DNA from: an uncultured Clostridiaceae bacterium
Lineage (GTDB): Bacteria > Bacillota > Clostridia > Lachnospirales > Lachnospiraceae
DNA: 37,353 nt
Direction of reading: 5' to 3'
Assembly (NCBI GenBank): GCA_949948825.1
Contig: CATLIJ010000002.1
Coordinates: 1-37,353, forward strand
Both the position numbers and the translations under genes were made by a program. The first letter of the stretch is position 1; each line of letters opens with the position of its first letter. The notes below the pieces were generated by a model, which did not search any database, was not told the DNA's origin, and was given only the letters and a program-made list of their open reading frames with translations. Shown here piece by piece: positions 1 through 7,713 of the stretch.

Positions 1-323
1 AGCTGACGCCTCTCCACACTCATAGTCTCCGGCATCACAATAATAATCCGGTATCCTCTTGCTGCTGCCATCAAAGCCAGCCCAATCCCCGTATTTCCAG
101 AAGTGGGTTCAATAATCACAGATCCCTGCTTTAAAATCCCCCTCGCCTCCGCATCCTCCACCATGGCCTTAGCCACCCTATCCTTCACTGACCCGGCAGG
201 ATTCAGATATTCCAGCTTTGCCAACACACGTGCCTTCAGCCTATATTCCTTCTCCAGATGGGTCATTTCCAGCAAAGGCGTCCTTCCGATTAACTGCTCT
301 GCCGAAGTGTAAATTTTGCTCAT
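1..323 (-). CDS. cysK: Cysteine synthase (O-acetylserine sulfhydrylase), N-terminal part
   Basis: This is the first ~107 codons of a PLP-dependent cysteine synthase, which makes L-cysteine from O-acetylserine and sulfide in the cytoplasm. The translated start reads MSKIYTSAEQLIGRTPLLEM. The PLP-lysine motif follows (NPAGSVKDR, Lys in SVKDR), and then the substrate loop TSGNTGIGLA. These are hallmarks of the CysK/CysM family. The ATG at 323-321 is preceded by a purine-rich site (GAAGGGAC, ~8 nt away). The 3' end lies outside the window, so length and C-terminus cannot be judged. It is divergent from the GntR-ABC cassette and has its own strong promoter. CysK versus CysM or a cystathionine beta-synthase-like paralogue cannot be separated from this fragment alone. 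Confidence 0.93.
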   Translation of the reverse strand, partial: MSKIYTSAEQLIGRTPLLEMTHLEKEYRLKARVLAKLEYLNPAGSVKDRVAKAMVEDAEARGILKQGSVIIEPTSGNTGIGLALMAAARGYRIIIVMPETMSVERRQ

Positions 324-424
324 AATTTAGTCCCTTCTTTCCTCCGATTCCTTGTGATATTCTTTCTCCGATGCTTATTTCCTACTGGTTTTATCTTAAT
401 TCATATTATTTTAGTATGTTATAA

Positions 425-453
425 ATCATAAACCCTTCCACCAGATTTGTCAA
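425..453 (-). promoter_or_regulatory. Promoter of cysK
   Basis: On the minus strand, TTGACA (453-448) is followed by a 17-nt spacer and TATGAT (430-425), which is near-consensus for the housekeeping sigma factor. The predicted transcript has an untranslated leader of about 95 nt before the cysK ATG. I see no T-box or riboswitch signature in that leader, but it is long enough to hold a regulator site. Confidence 0.75.
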
Positions 454-511
454 CAGATTTTCATTCCCTTAATCACAAAAATAAAATAATCTTTACAATA
501 TATTTTCACTT

Positions 512-558
512 AACAGTATATAACAGTTGACAACAGTAATAAACTGTTATATACTGTT
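512..558. promoter_or_regulatory. 17-bp perfect inverted repeat, probable GntR operator
   Basis: AACAGTATATAACAGTT (512-528) is repeated as its exact reverse complement at 542-558, with a 13-nt centre. The left arm ends on the first bases of the -35 box and the right arm contains the -10 box of the GntR-ABC promoter. A repressor binding both arms would cover the promoter. Autoregulation by the GntR protein encoded 20 bp downstream is the natural inference for this (YtrA-like) type of operon. Confidence 0.75.
527..555 (+). promoter_or_regulatory. Promoter of the GntR-ABC operon
   Basis: TTGACA (527-532), a 17-nt spacer and TATACT (550-555) form a near-consensus housekeeping promoter. The predicted start is near 562, giving a leader of only ~16 nt that carries the ribosome binding site AAGAAAGGAG (562-571). 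It lies inside the inverted repeat described at 512-558. Confidence 0.8.
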
Positions 559-577
559 TACAAGAAAGGAGATGCCC

Positions 578-952
578 ATGGATTTAATCATCAACCACTC
601 TTCCATGCAGCCCATTTATGAACAGATCTCAGGACAAATAAAGGAAAAAATCTTAAAAGGAGATCTGAAAGAGGGAGCCAACCTGCCTTCGGTCCGCACC
701 CTTGCCAAAGAACTACGGGTCAGCGCCCTGACAGTAAAGAAATCCTATGACACTTTAGAACAAGAAGGATTTATCATCACAATCCATGGAAAAGGGAGCT
801 TTATTGCCAGTACAGGCCCGGAACAAATGATGGAAGAAAAAAGAAAAGAAATTGAAAACGAATTTGAACATACAATCCGCAAAGCCAAAAGCTGCGGTAT
901 GAATCACAAAGAAATTGATGAACTTTTTCATATTATACTGGAGGATTCCTGA
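578..952 (+). CDS. GntR-family transcriptional regulator (YtrA-like)
   Basis: This is a 124-residue DNA-binding protein. Its N-terminal winged helix is typical of GntR: PIYEQISGQIKEKILKGD, then LPSVRTLAKELRVSALTVKKSYDTLEQEGFI, ending with the wing GKGSFIA. After it comes only a short helical tail (~50 residues), as in the YtrA subfamily, which lacks a large effector domain and usually controls linked ABC transporters. I place the start at ATG 578 because AAGAAAGGAG ends 6 nt before it. The ATG at 572 is too close to that site, and a more upstream start would fall inside the promoter. Its stop overlaps the start of the ABC ATPase (TGATG). It probably represses its own operon through the flanking inverted repeat. 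The effector is unknown. Confidence 0.9.
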   Translation: MDLIINHSSMQPIYEQISGQIKEKILKGDLKEGANLPSVRTLAKELRVSALTVKKSYDTLEQEGFIITIHGKGSFIASTGPEQMMEEKRKEIENEFEHTIRKAKSCGMNHKEIDELFHIILEDS

Positions 953-1800
953 TGCTGAAACTAAATAATATAGAAAAACAATATCCCCAATTCCACTTAA
1001 AATGCTCTCTCAAAGTGCCCGAAAACCGCATCACTGCGCTAATCGGACCCAACGGAGCCGGTAAGACCACCACCTTCAAAGCTATTTTAGGGCTGATTCA
1101 TTTAGACAAAGGAGACATTCATATTTTTAATAAGCCAGCCGAAAGACTGACTTCCAAAGACCGGGCCTTGATTGGAGTTGCTTTGTCAGATTCCAACTTC
1201 AGCGGTTATCTGACCATTCAGGATGTGATTTCCATGATCACTCCTCTTTACCCGGAATTTAATAAAGAACAATTTGTAAACAACTGCATGCAATTTAACC
1301 TTCCTCTCAACAAAAAAATCAAAGAATTTTCAACCGGAATGAAGGCAAAATTAAAAATTCTCACAGCTGTCTCACACAATGCAAGGCTATTGATTCTGGA
1401 TAAGCCTACCGCAGGTCTGGACGTGCTGGCACGGCAGGAAATACTGGATATCCTCCGGGAATATATGCTCCCGGGAGACCGCTCTGTATTAATCAGTTCC
1501 CACATATCCAGCGATCTGGAAGAACTTTGCGATGATATTTATTTGATTCATCAGGGACAAATACTTCTATATGAAGAGACTCACACTCTCCTGGACTGTT
1601 ACGGAATCTTAAAAGTCACAGAAGAACAATACAAAACCCTAGACCAAACCTATCTGATTCAGAAAAAGAAGGAATCCTATGGATACAGTCTGCTAACCAG
1701 TCAAAAACAATATTATCAGGAAAATGCACCTGAACTGTCCATAGAAAAATGCACCATTGATGAAATGATTTTAATGATGATTAAGGGAGAATCCATATGA
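952..1800 (+). CDS. ABC transporter ATP-binding protein with altered Walker B
   Basis: This 282-residue ATPase subunit belongs to the BcrA/YtrB type of ABC exporters. Walker A is GPNGAGKTTT (residues ~32-41), the signature is degenerate (FSTGM instead of LSGGQ, as is common in this group), the D-loop is AGLD and the H-switch is SSH. Walker B reads LLILDKPTAGLD. The catalytic glutamate that normally follows the Walker B aspartate is lysine (K151, codon AAG at 1402-1404), so hydrolysis may be impaired. It overlaps the GntR gene by one base and the permease by 4 bp (ATGA), so the three are translationally coupled. The C-terminal ~70 residues after the H-switch are an accessory domain without a recognised motif. 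The substrate is unknown; peptide or antibiotic export is a guess from family context. Confidence 0.9.
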   Translation: MLKLNNIEKQYPQFHLKCSLKVPENRITALIGPNGAGKTTTFKAILGLIHLDKGDIHIFNKPAERLTSKDRALIGVALSDSNFSGYLTIQDVISMITPLYPEFNKEQFVNNCMQFNLPLNKKIKEFSTGMKAKLKILTAVSHNARLLILDKPTAGLDVLARQEILDILREYMLPGDRSVLISSHISSDLEELCDDIYLIHQGQILLYEETHTLLDCYGILKVTEEQYKTLDQTYLIQKKKESYGYSLLTSQKQYYQENAPELSIEKCTIDEMILMMIKGESI

Positions 1801-2450
1801 AAGGACTGTTGATCAAAGACTTTAAATTACTGAAAAACCAGGGCAAATTTCTCTTTATTATATTTATAATGGCAAATATATTTCTGTTTTTTGAGTCTGG
1901 CAGCTCAGGTTTTATTGCAAGCTATATGACATTTGTCTTTTCCATGTTTGCGCTTAATACCCTCAGCTACGACAGCTATGATAATGGAATGCCATTTTTA
2001 CTTTCCCTTCCCATAACCCGCAAAACCTATGTAACAGAAAAATATATATTTTCCCTGTTTTTATCCATCAGCTCCTGGCTTGTATCCATTTTGCTCCGCC
2101 TGATCTTTTTAACCATACAAACCAGCTTAAAAGAAAATGTCATCTTGTTATATGCAGACCCCATTTACCTGATATTATCCATTGTTTCTCTGTCCATTGC
2201 CATACCCATTCACCTGAAATACGGACAGGAAAAAGGACACATTATTTTCTTTGGAATACTGGGGGCCATATTTCTGACCATTTTCACTGCCATCAGAGTC
2301 GGACTGAACACTCATCTCCTGCACAACCTGATAAACAGGATGATGCATCATACCGGAAGAACCATAATCCTATTATGTATCATTTGTATTTCTATTTTTG
2401 CAATATCCTATATATTGTCCTTACGGATAATGAAACGAAAAGAATTTTAA
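1797..2450 (+). CDS. ABC-2 type transporter permease
   Basis: This 217-residue integral membrane protein begins MKGLLIKDFKLLKNQ, a charged amphipathic start typical of ABC-2 permeases paired with GntR-linked ATPases. About six hydrophobic segments follow, near residues 18-32, 38-55, 88-108, 120-137, 148-165 and 190-210. A recognisable element is the loop NTLSYDSYDNGMPFLLSLPITRKTYV, which resembles the conserved cytoplasmic segment of the ABC2_membrane_5 type of family. The gene overlaps the ATPase by 4 bp and ends just before a hairpin terminator, so it is last in the operon. It would form the membrane channel for the ATPase at 952-1800. No substrate can be deduced. Confidence 0.85.
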   Translation: MKGLLIKDFKLLKNQGKFLFIIFIMANIFLFFESGSSGFIASYMTFVFSMFALNTLSYDSYDNGMPFLLSLPITRKTYVTEKYIFSLFLSISSWLVSILLRLIFLTIQTSLKENVILLYADPIYLILSIVSLSIAIPIHLKYGQEKGHIIFFGILGAIFLTIFTAIRVGLNTHLLHNLINRMMHHTGRTIILLCIICISIFAISYILSLRIMKRKEF

Positions 2451-2486
2451 TGATTATTATACAATAAAATACTTAATTCCTATTTC

Positions 2487-2522
2487 AAAAAAAGGGCCTA
2501 TCGCAAAGATAAGCTCTTTTTA
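2487..2522. terminator. Bidirectional rho-independent terminator
   Basis: A run of A, the arm GGGCCTATC, the loop GCAAA, the arm GATAAGCTC and a run of T form a stem with one C-A mismatch. The A and T runs on both sides let it serve the + strand permease (ending 2450) and the convergent minus-strand gene, whose stop codon (2520-2522) lies within it. Confidence 0.75.
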
Positions 2523-3122
2523 TTGGGTAGCTATGCTCTTTTCATTATCAATAGGCGTGAATAACGGTAGCTTTGATGCTCTTTCCACAAGAAGTCCATA
2601 TAAATTTGCCATAGAGAGTACATTAAAATTATGATATATCTCGGAAAAAAATAAATCCTTATATACACTCATTAAAAAATCATCATCTCCTTCATACAAT
2701 TCTGTTATTCCTAATTCTTTAAAATAAAAAATTGGCTGTTCTATACTGGCAATATCTTCTTCTTTGTAATCCTGCAGAATGGACCCAATTGCCATAAAAA
2801 AGGCCAGTCTCTGTTTAAGATAATATATATCATATTTCTTTTTCATATTATAATTGTAATTAAGAGGCTCAGATTTAATAATTGCATAAGTCAAAACCGA
2901 TGCACGTTTATACCTGCTTAACTTTTTTTGTGTTTCTTTAAAATATGAATCCTTTACAATACATTTAATCGCTTCATAGGTTTTGTGAATCTGTTCAGCC
3001 GCTCCCATTTTTATAGTACAAATTGAGCCTATCTTCCTCTCAATTTGTCCATCAAAAAAAGTAAGTGTGTACCAATTTTCACTCCAAACATTCCAAAATT
3101 CAATAAATTTTTCCGATGTCAT
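2520..3122 (-). CDS. Hypothetical protein, third gene of an unrecognised operon
   Basis: This is a 200-residue protein I do not recognise. It starts MTSEKFIEFWNVWSENW and looks soluble and mostly helical. It has an aromatic-rich N-terminus, a basic middle (KKLSRYKRASVLTYAII; YNMKKKYDIYYLKQRLAFF) and an acidic stretch (YKEEDIASIEQ). No signal peptide or clear membrane helix is visible; AFFMAIGSI near residue 110 is only weakly hydrophobic. It lies 10 nt downstream of the small membrane protein at 3133-3351, so it is very probably co-transcribed with it and with the gene at 3359-3841. A weak site (GTGAGAG) precedes the ATG at 3122. The AT-rich composition contrasts with the rsmI gene next door and suggests accessory origin. 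Function unknown. Confidence 0.7.
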   Translation of the reverse strand: MTSEKFIEFWNVWSENWYTLTFFDGQIERKIGSICTIKMGAAEQIHKTYEAIKCIVKDSYFKETQKKLSRYKRASVLTYAIIKSEPLNYNYNMKKKYDIYYLKQRLAFFMAIGSILQDYKEEDIASIEQPIFYFKELGITELYEGDDDFLMSVYKDLFFSEIYHNFNVLSMANLYGLLVERASKLPLFTPIDNEKSIATQ

Positions 3123-3132
3123 TTCAACACTC

Positions 3133-3351
3133 TCACATTCCTATTTTTGTAACATCGATCTTAAAAATTTTTTTGTTATTTAATGAAGTGCCTCTATTAG
3201 AAACCCCATACAACTGCCTGTTCCTTTTTACATATTCCTGTTCCTCACTATTATTATTTAAATTATTATTCCCAATGCCTTCTTTTACATATAAATGCCC
3301 TATGATGTAAAATACAGCAATTATTAATATAATAAGAGCTATCCTCATCAT
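3133..3351 (-). CDS. Small single-pass membrane protein, unknown
   Basis: This is a 72-residue protein with one N-terminal hydrophobic helix (MMRIALIILIIAVFYIIGHL). It is followed by a hydrophilic, Asn-rich segment (GIGNNNLNNNSEEQEYVKRN) and a basic tail. The topology could be a signal anchor with the tail outside. The start has two adjacent ATG codons (3351 and 3348), preceded by GTGAGGTG. It sits between two other unrecognised genes, 7 nt after the gene at 3359 and 10 nt before the one at 2520, which supports its being real and part of one operon. No homologue family is recognised. Confidence 0.6.
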   Translation of the reverse strand: MMRIALIILIIAVFYIIGHLYVKEGIGNNNLNNNSEEQEYVKRNRQLYGVSNRGTSLNNKKIFKIDVTKIGM

Positions 3352-3358
3352 TTACACC

Positions 3359-3841
3359 TCACTTTACCTCTATACAACTTTCTACAATATCATCAAACGA
3401 CAAATGATGCCTATTATTTTCATGCAATCTATTCTTGCTCTTCTTATAATATGCACAGATTTCAGGTATCGTTATCCCCCCGAAAACAACACAAATACCA
3501 CACGCAAAAATAAAATAATCAAATGATTGCTCACCCAAAAAAGCTACCGATGAATTAAATACAATATCATACAGATATGTAATACTCCCATTTTGGACAA
3601 TATTACTTGTCAATCCAAGAAAAAAGCATATACCACCAGCTATCCCTGCAATTGTCACTAAAATAATAGTATATTTGGTTAGCTGCATTTCTCTTTTCCG
3701 TACCGAATCCACGATCCAAGTACTTGATGTTACAATTACAGGCAACAGCGAAAACATGGTTGCCTCACATGGATATACCAATGTTATAAGCAGACACACC
3801 GCATTTATCACTGCTGCAATTATTTTGATTAAGACTTCCAT
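3359..3841 (-). CDS. Unknown membrane protein with about four transmembrane helices
   Basis: This is a 160-residue protein with four hydrophobic segments, near residues 5-23 (IKIIAAVINAVCLLITLVY), 27-46, 57-77 (IILVTIAGIAGGICFFLGL) and 108-127 (FIFACGICVVFGGITI). A charged cytoplasmic loop (DSVRKREMQLTK) and a hydrophilic C-terminal tail (KKSKNRLHENNRHHLSFDDI) complete it. The ATG at 3841 is preceded by a strong GGGGGG site. It is the first gene of a three-gene minus-strand operon with a possible promoter at 3939-3967. I do not recognise the family. Confidence 0.65.
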   Translation of the reverse strand: MEVLIKIIAAVINAVCLLITLVYPCEATMFSLLPVIVTSSTWIVDSVRKREMQLTKYTIILVTIAGIAGGICFFLGLTSNIVQNGSITYLYDIVFNSSVAFLGEQSFDYFIFACGICVVFGGITIPEICAYYKKSKNRLHENNRHHLSFDDIVESCIEVK

Positions 3842-3938
3842 TTCGCATCCCCCCAGTTCTTTAAAAATAATTGATTTTTCTCTTTTTGCATATTATGTTA
3901 AAAGGAATATATCATGTTGTCTGCAAGCTCGTTAATTT

Positions 3939-3967
3939 ATTCTATCATAACAATAACCTTTCTACAA
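3939..3967 (-). promoter_or_regulatory. Possible promoter of the three-gene unknown operon
   Basis: On the minus strand TTGTAG (3967-3962), a 17-nt spacer and TAGAAT (3944-3939) lie about 100 nt upstream of the ATG at 3841. The -35 matches consensus at only three positions, so this is tentative. Confidence 0.4.
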
Positions 3968-3999
3968 GTGTTAAAAATATCTGTTACTGAGCTTTTGTT

Positions 4000-4878
4000 T
4001 CAACTCTCTCCCCCCAGCAACCCCTGATAAACCTCCCTCTTTCCAATCCCCCTATCCTTAGCCACCTGCTTCATAGCCTCCTTTTTCCCCATCCCCTGGC
4101 CAAGATACATTTCCATATGCTCCTCCAAAGAAAGCTCCTCCCAGGATTTCTCCTGCTCCCTCTTTAGATCCGCAATCCTTCTTCCCTCAATTACAATCAC
4201 ACACTCCCCCTTTGGTTCCTCCTTTTGATACCGTTCTAGGGCCTCCCGAAAATTGGTAACAAACACCTCCTCATGCTTTTTCGTAAGCTCTCTGCATATA
4301 GTAATCCTTCTGTCCTCCCCCAATGCCTGCCCCAGCTCCTCAAGAGTCTTAATCATATGATGAGGCGCTTCATATAAAACAATGGTTCTTGTCTCCTCCT
4401 GAAGCTCCCTTATAATCCACTGCCGCTCCTTCTTATCCACTGGCAAAAAAGCCTCAAAACAAAATCTTCTGGTACCAAGACCAGAAAGAGTCAAGGCAGT
4501 CACACATGCAGCAGCTCCCGGCAGAGAAGTCACCTCAATTCCAACTTCATAACACTCTCTCACCAGCTCCTCTCCTGGATCAGAAATTCCCGGCGTGCCT
4601 GCATCTGTCACCAGAGCAACCTTCCTTCCCTTTAACATTTGGTCCACCAGATATTTTCCCTTATCCTTCTTATTAAACTTATGGTAACTGGTCATGGGAG
4701 TATGAATTTCAAAATAATTCAGAAGCTTCATACTGTTTCTGGTATCCTCCGCTGCAATCAAATCCACCTTTTTCAATGTATTCACAACCCGAAACGTAAT
4801 ATCCTCCAGATTACCAATGGGCGTTGCACACAAATATAATTTTCCTAACGCTTTATCCACAATCCTCCTGCCCTCCAT
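4000..4878 (-). CDS. rsmI: 16S rRNA (cytidine1402-2'-O)-methyltransferase RsmI
   Basis: RsmI methylates the ribose of C1402 in the 16S decoding centre using SAM. The sequence carries the family hallmarks of the tetrapyrrole-methylase fold: KLYLCATPIGNLEDITFR at the N-terminus, AAEDTRNSMKLL, ALVTDAGTPGISDPGEELV and LPGAAACVTAL. The C-terminal region is rich in K/E and ends KREVYQGLLGG, as in other RsmI proteins. Length (~290 aa) is normal. The start is uncertain. I list ATG 4878. GTG 4860 follows AGGAGG by only 3 nt, and TTG 4884 is also possible. It lies 32 nt downstream of trmN6 as the last gene of the yaaO-like block, the same order as in Bacillus. Confidence 0.93.
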   Translation of the reverse strand: MEGRRIVDKALGKLYLCATPIGNLEDITFRVVNTLKKVDLIAAEDTRNSMKLLNYFEIHTPMTSYHKFNKKDKGKYLVDQMLKGRKVALVTDAGTPGISDPGEELVRECYEVGIEVTSLPGAAACVTALTLSGLGTRRFCFEAFLPVDKKERQWIIRELQEETRTIVLYEAPHHMIKTLEELGQALGEDRRITICRELTKKHEEVFVTNFREALERYQKEEPKGECVIVIEGRRIADLKREQEKSWEELSLEEHMEMYLGQGMGKKEAMKQVAKDRGIGKREVYQGLLGGES

Positions 4879-4910
4879 CCACAATCACTCTCTGTATTGT
4901 CCCCAACTGC

Positions 4911-5666
4911 TTAATAACCATATACCGTACAAATTTCCTCTGAGTACACTCCAGGCTCCTGAAATACCACAATAGGAGCTTCCACCTCCATCATGGCTCC
5001 TCCTCCCTTCACGGCCTCAATCAATACCATATTCGCATCCTTATCCACAAATGGATGGACCATTTTCATTCTTTTTGGCTCCAGATTATACTTTTTCAAA
5101 ACACAGATAATCTCTGCCAGACGTCTTGGGCGATGTACAAGATAAAATCTTCCTCCTGTCCTCAAAACAAGCCCTGTTTCCCTCACCACATCCTCCCAGG
5201 TACAAAGAATCTCATGGCGGGAAATTGCCTTTACCAGATTGGGATTTTTCATCCCATGCTGATTCACCATATAAGGAGGATTTGATGTAACAACGTCAAA
5301 AGAAGCCCTGCCGAATATCCGGCTGGCTTCCTTAATATCTCCCTGTACAATCCTCACCCGTTCCTCCAGCCCATTGAGCCGTACACTTCTCTCCGCCATC
5401 TCTGCAATGGCCTCCTGAATTTCCAGGCCAGTAAAATGCTTTCCCTTTGTCTTGGCTTCCAGCAAAATCGGAAGAATCCCTGTGCCAGATCCAAGATCCA
5501 GCACACATTCTCCTTCCCTCACCTGGGTAAATCCTGACAAAAGCACTGCATCCATGCCAAAACAAAACCCTTTTTTCTTTTGGATAATCTGGTAATGATT
5601 TCTCTGTAAATCATCCACCCTCTCATCCTCCCCAATCTCCACAGGAACCCTTTGAAAACTACTCAT
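4911..5666 (-). CDS. trmN6: tRNA1(Val) (adenine37-N6)-methyltransferase family protein
   Basis: This is a 251-residue class I SAM-dependent methyltransferase of the TrmN6/YabB family. The N-terminal signature DDLQRNHYQIIQKKKGFCFGMDAVLLSGF is typical. The SAM-binding motif is VLDLGSGTGILPILL (~residues 55-69), the acidic motif is FTGLEIQE, and the catalytic motif is SNPPYM, which marks N6-adenine methylation. The start ATG (5666) overlaps the 3' end of ricT by 8 bp, so the two are translationally coupled. By family the substrate is a tRNA adenosine next to the anticodon; which tRNA is modified in Clostridia is inference. Confidence 0.9.
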   Translation of the reverse strand: MSSFQRVPVEIGEDERVDDLQRNHYQIIQKKKGFCFGMDAVLLSGFTQVREGECVLDLGSGTGILPILLEAKTKGKHFTGLEIQEAIAEMAERSVRLNGLEERVRIVQGDIKEASRIFGRASFDVVTSNPPYMVNQHGMKNPNLVKAISRHEILCTWEDVVRETGLVLRTGGRFYLVHRPRRLAEIICVLKKYNLEPKRMKMVHPFVDKDANMVLIEAVKGGGAMMEVEAPIVVFQEPGVYSEEICTVYGY

Positions 5667-6567
5667 CCAACTTTGATTTCCCCTCTTTTTTCTCCAGTGC
5701 CTCCAGCTTTTTAAGCTCTGCGTCCTCCACCTCTGTCTTTTTCTTTCTCTTTCTCGGCTTAAACCGAAGCTGATCTACCTTATATTCCCGAATCTCCTTC
5801 TCATCATGATTCACCGTAACAATAAGCTTCACCTGCTGGCGCAGCACATTAACACTCTGAACCTCCCCCTTTAATCCATCGTCTGTAGTGACAAAATCTC
5901 CCACATTGGGAAGCTTGCTGTTCAGATATTCATATGTCTCCTCCTCATTTTTCAGGCAGCACATCAGTCTTCCGCACACACCAGAAATTTTAGTAGGATT
6001 CAAAGACAAATTTTGTTCCTTTGCCATTCGGATGGAAACTGGAATAAACTCTGACAAATAAGCATGGCAGCAAAGTTCACGGCCGCAGATTCCCACACCT
6101 CCTACAATTTTAGTCTCATCCCGCACTCCAACCTGACGCAATTCAATTCTGGTCTTAAACACAGACGCCAGATCCTTTACTAACTCTCTGAAATCAATCC
6201 TGCCATCTGCAGTAAAATAAAACAAAATTTTATTGTTATCAAAAGTATATTCCACATCAATCAGCTTCATCTCAAGGCCATGCTTCTGAATCTTCTCCTG
6301 ACAGATCACAAAAGCCTCCTTTTCTTTTCTCCGGTTATTTTCTTCCTTTCCCCGGTCCTCCTCGGTTGCCAATCGAATTACGGATTTCAACGGCTGAATT
6401 ACCTTGCTGTCCTCTACCTCCCGGTTTCCCAGCACCACATATCCATATTCTATCCCTCTGGCTGTCTCCACAATCACATGGTCTCCGCTGTTAATCTCCA
6501 TATCTCCCGGCCCAAAATAGTAGACCTTTCCGCCAGTTCGAAACCTTACGCCAATCACTGTCACCAT
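5659..6567 (-). CDS. ricT: RicT/YaaT, PSP1-domain regulator of RNA processing
   Basis: This is a 302-residue PSP1-domain protein. It begins MVTVIGVRFRTGGKVYYFGPG and contains the cysteine clusters GICGRELCC (near residue 160) and CGRLMCC (near 190). In Bacillus these bind iron-sulfur clusters in the RicAFT (Y-) complex, which steers RNase Y, sporulation phosphorelay and competence. The C-terminus is highly basic, then acidic (KPRKRKKKTEVEDAELKKLEALEKKEGKS). It starts 23 nt after holB ends and overlaps trmN6, matching the Bacillus holB-yaaT-yabB order except that yabA is absent. RicA and RicF partners are not in this window. Confidence 0.92.
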   Translation of the reverse strand: MVTVIGVRFRTGGKVYYFGPGDMEINSGDHVIVETARGIEYGYVVLGNREVEDSKVIQPLKSVIRLATEEDRGKEENNRRKEKEAFVICQEKIQKHGLEMKLIDVEYTFDNNKILFYFTADGRIDFRELVKDLASVFKTRIELRQVGVRDETKIVGGVGICGRELCCHAYLSEFIPVSIRMAKEQNLSLNPTKISGVCGRLMCCLKNEEETYEYLNSKLPNVGDFVTTDDGLKGEVQSVNVLRQQVKLIVTVNHDEKEIREYKVDQLRFKPRKRKKKTEVEDAELKKLEALEKKEGKSKLDE

Positions 6568-6590
6568 ATAATCAGTTCTCCCTTATCCTT

Positions 6591-7595
6591 TTAATGATTA
6601 TTTCTTCCCAAATCTTTCATTGACAAAAGCATCAGCTCCATAACCAGTTCCATATTCACATTGGAATGCAGACGCATTCGTGTTCTGGTAATAGAATCTA
6701 AAATTCTTTCCAAACCATCATAAGCAGCCAGATTACTGACCTCACTTATAGAGTTACATTCATCCTTAAAAATCAGCAAACTCTCATCTTTTGTAACTTT
6801 ATAAAGCAGAACATCCCGATACCACATTTGTATAAAATCAAGACACTCCTCAATATCCAGCTTGTCCTCTTTTAACATACGGATAAAATCAAGAATCTCA
6901 GAAATATCCATACAGTGAATCTTTTTCAGCACTTTTAAAATTTCCTGAATCATAACCTGAAAATCTTCTGAATCTGAAATAGAAATCGCCTTGCCAAGAT
7001 TCCCCCTTGCAAATGCCACATAAATATCTGCATCCGGCCCGCTTACCTGTCTCTTTTCTGTCAGATAAGCTCTCACCATCTCATCCTTCAGCGGCTTCAC
7101 CTTTAACTGGACACATCGGGAAAGTATGGTTGGCAAAAAAGCCTCCTGACTGGTAGTCAATAAAATCAAAACTGCATAAGAAGGCGGTTCCTCAATGGTT
7201 TTTAAAAGCGCATTCTGAGCCTGTACTGTCATCTTTTCCGCTTCATCCACAATATAAATTTTATATGGACTGCTGTAAGGCATAATAAATATCGTATCAT
7301 AAATCTGCTTCCGTATATCCTCCACTCCTATACTGGAAGGCTTTTCATGAGTCACATAAATCAGATCCGGGTGATTGCCGCTTAACACCTGCTTACAGGC
7401 ATGACAAGCCATACATCCTTCCCCTCTGTTCTCCTCACATAACAATGACAATGCAAACGCACGGGCAAGAGATTTCTTTCCCATTCCCGCCTCTCCGTTA
7501 AAAATATACGCATGAGAGACCATCCCCGTCTGCACCGCTTTCTGCAGATGTCCCTTAATTGAATCATGTCCAAGAATATCCTTAAAACCCGGCAT
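6591..7595 (-). CDS. holB: DNA polymerase III delta-prime subunit
   Basis: Delta-prime is the stator of the clamp loader that places the DnaN clamp on DNA. The 334-residue protein has a P-loop-like GEAGMGKKS (residues ~34-42), a four-cysteine zinc site (C53, C61, C64, C67), the Walker B-like VDEAEKM, and the SRC motif in PTILSRCVQL that acts on the neighbouring ATPase subunit. I choose ATG 7595 (MPGFKDILGHDSIKGHL) because AAAGGAG precedes it by 6 nt; a longer reading frame upstream lacks support. A candidate promoter lies ~25 nt upstream. In Bacillus holB also lies between tmk and ricT, which fits this block. Confidence 0.93.
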   Translation of the reverse strand: MPGFKDILGHDSIKGHLQKAVQTGMVSHAYIFNGEAGMGKKSLARAFALSLLCEENRGEGCMACHACKQVLSGNHPDLIYVTHEKPSSIGVEDIRKQIYDTIFIMPYSSPYKIYIVDEAEKMTVQAQNALLKTIEEPPSYAVLILLTTSQEAFLPTILSRCVQLKVKPLKDEMVRAYLTEKRQVSGPDADIYVAFARGNLGKAISISDSEDFQVMIQEILKVLKKIHCMDISEILDFIRMLKEDKLDIEECLDFIQMWYRDVLLYKVTKDESLLIFKDECNSISEVSNLAAYDGLERILDSITRTRMRLHSNVNMELVMELMLLSMKDLGRNNH

Positions 7596-7619
7596 GTCAA
7601 CTCCTTTCATACACAAAAA

Positions 7620-7648
7620 AGTATAACATAAAATCAAACATCTGTATA
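7620..7648 (-). promoter_or_regulatory. Possible internal promoter for holB
   Basis: On the minus strand TATACA (7648-7643), a 17-nt spacer and TATACT (7625-7620) lie just upstream of the holB ribosome binding site. The -35 is 4/6 to consensus. The gap between the kinase gene and holB is 118 nt, unusually large for this compact operon, which makes an internal promoter plausible. Confidence 0.45.
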
Positions 7649-7713
7649 GAAAAATCCATTTCCAACAGCTCCATTTATCCCTGCTGCCAAACCGTCAGGA
7701 ATATCTTCTTTGT

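Noticed and set aside
324..424. T-box or SAM riboswitch in the cysK leader
   Set aside because: I looked for a T-box sequence, a specifier-like stem or a terminator and found none; the leader is AT-rich without clear structure.
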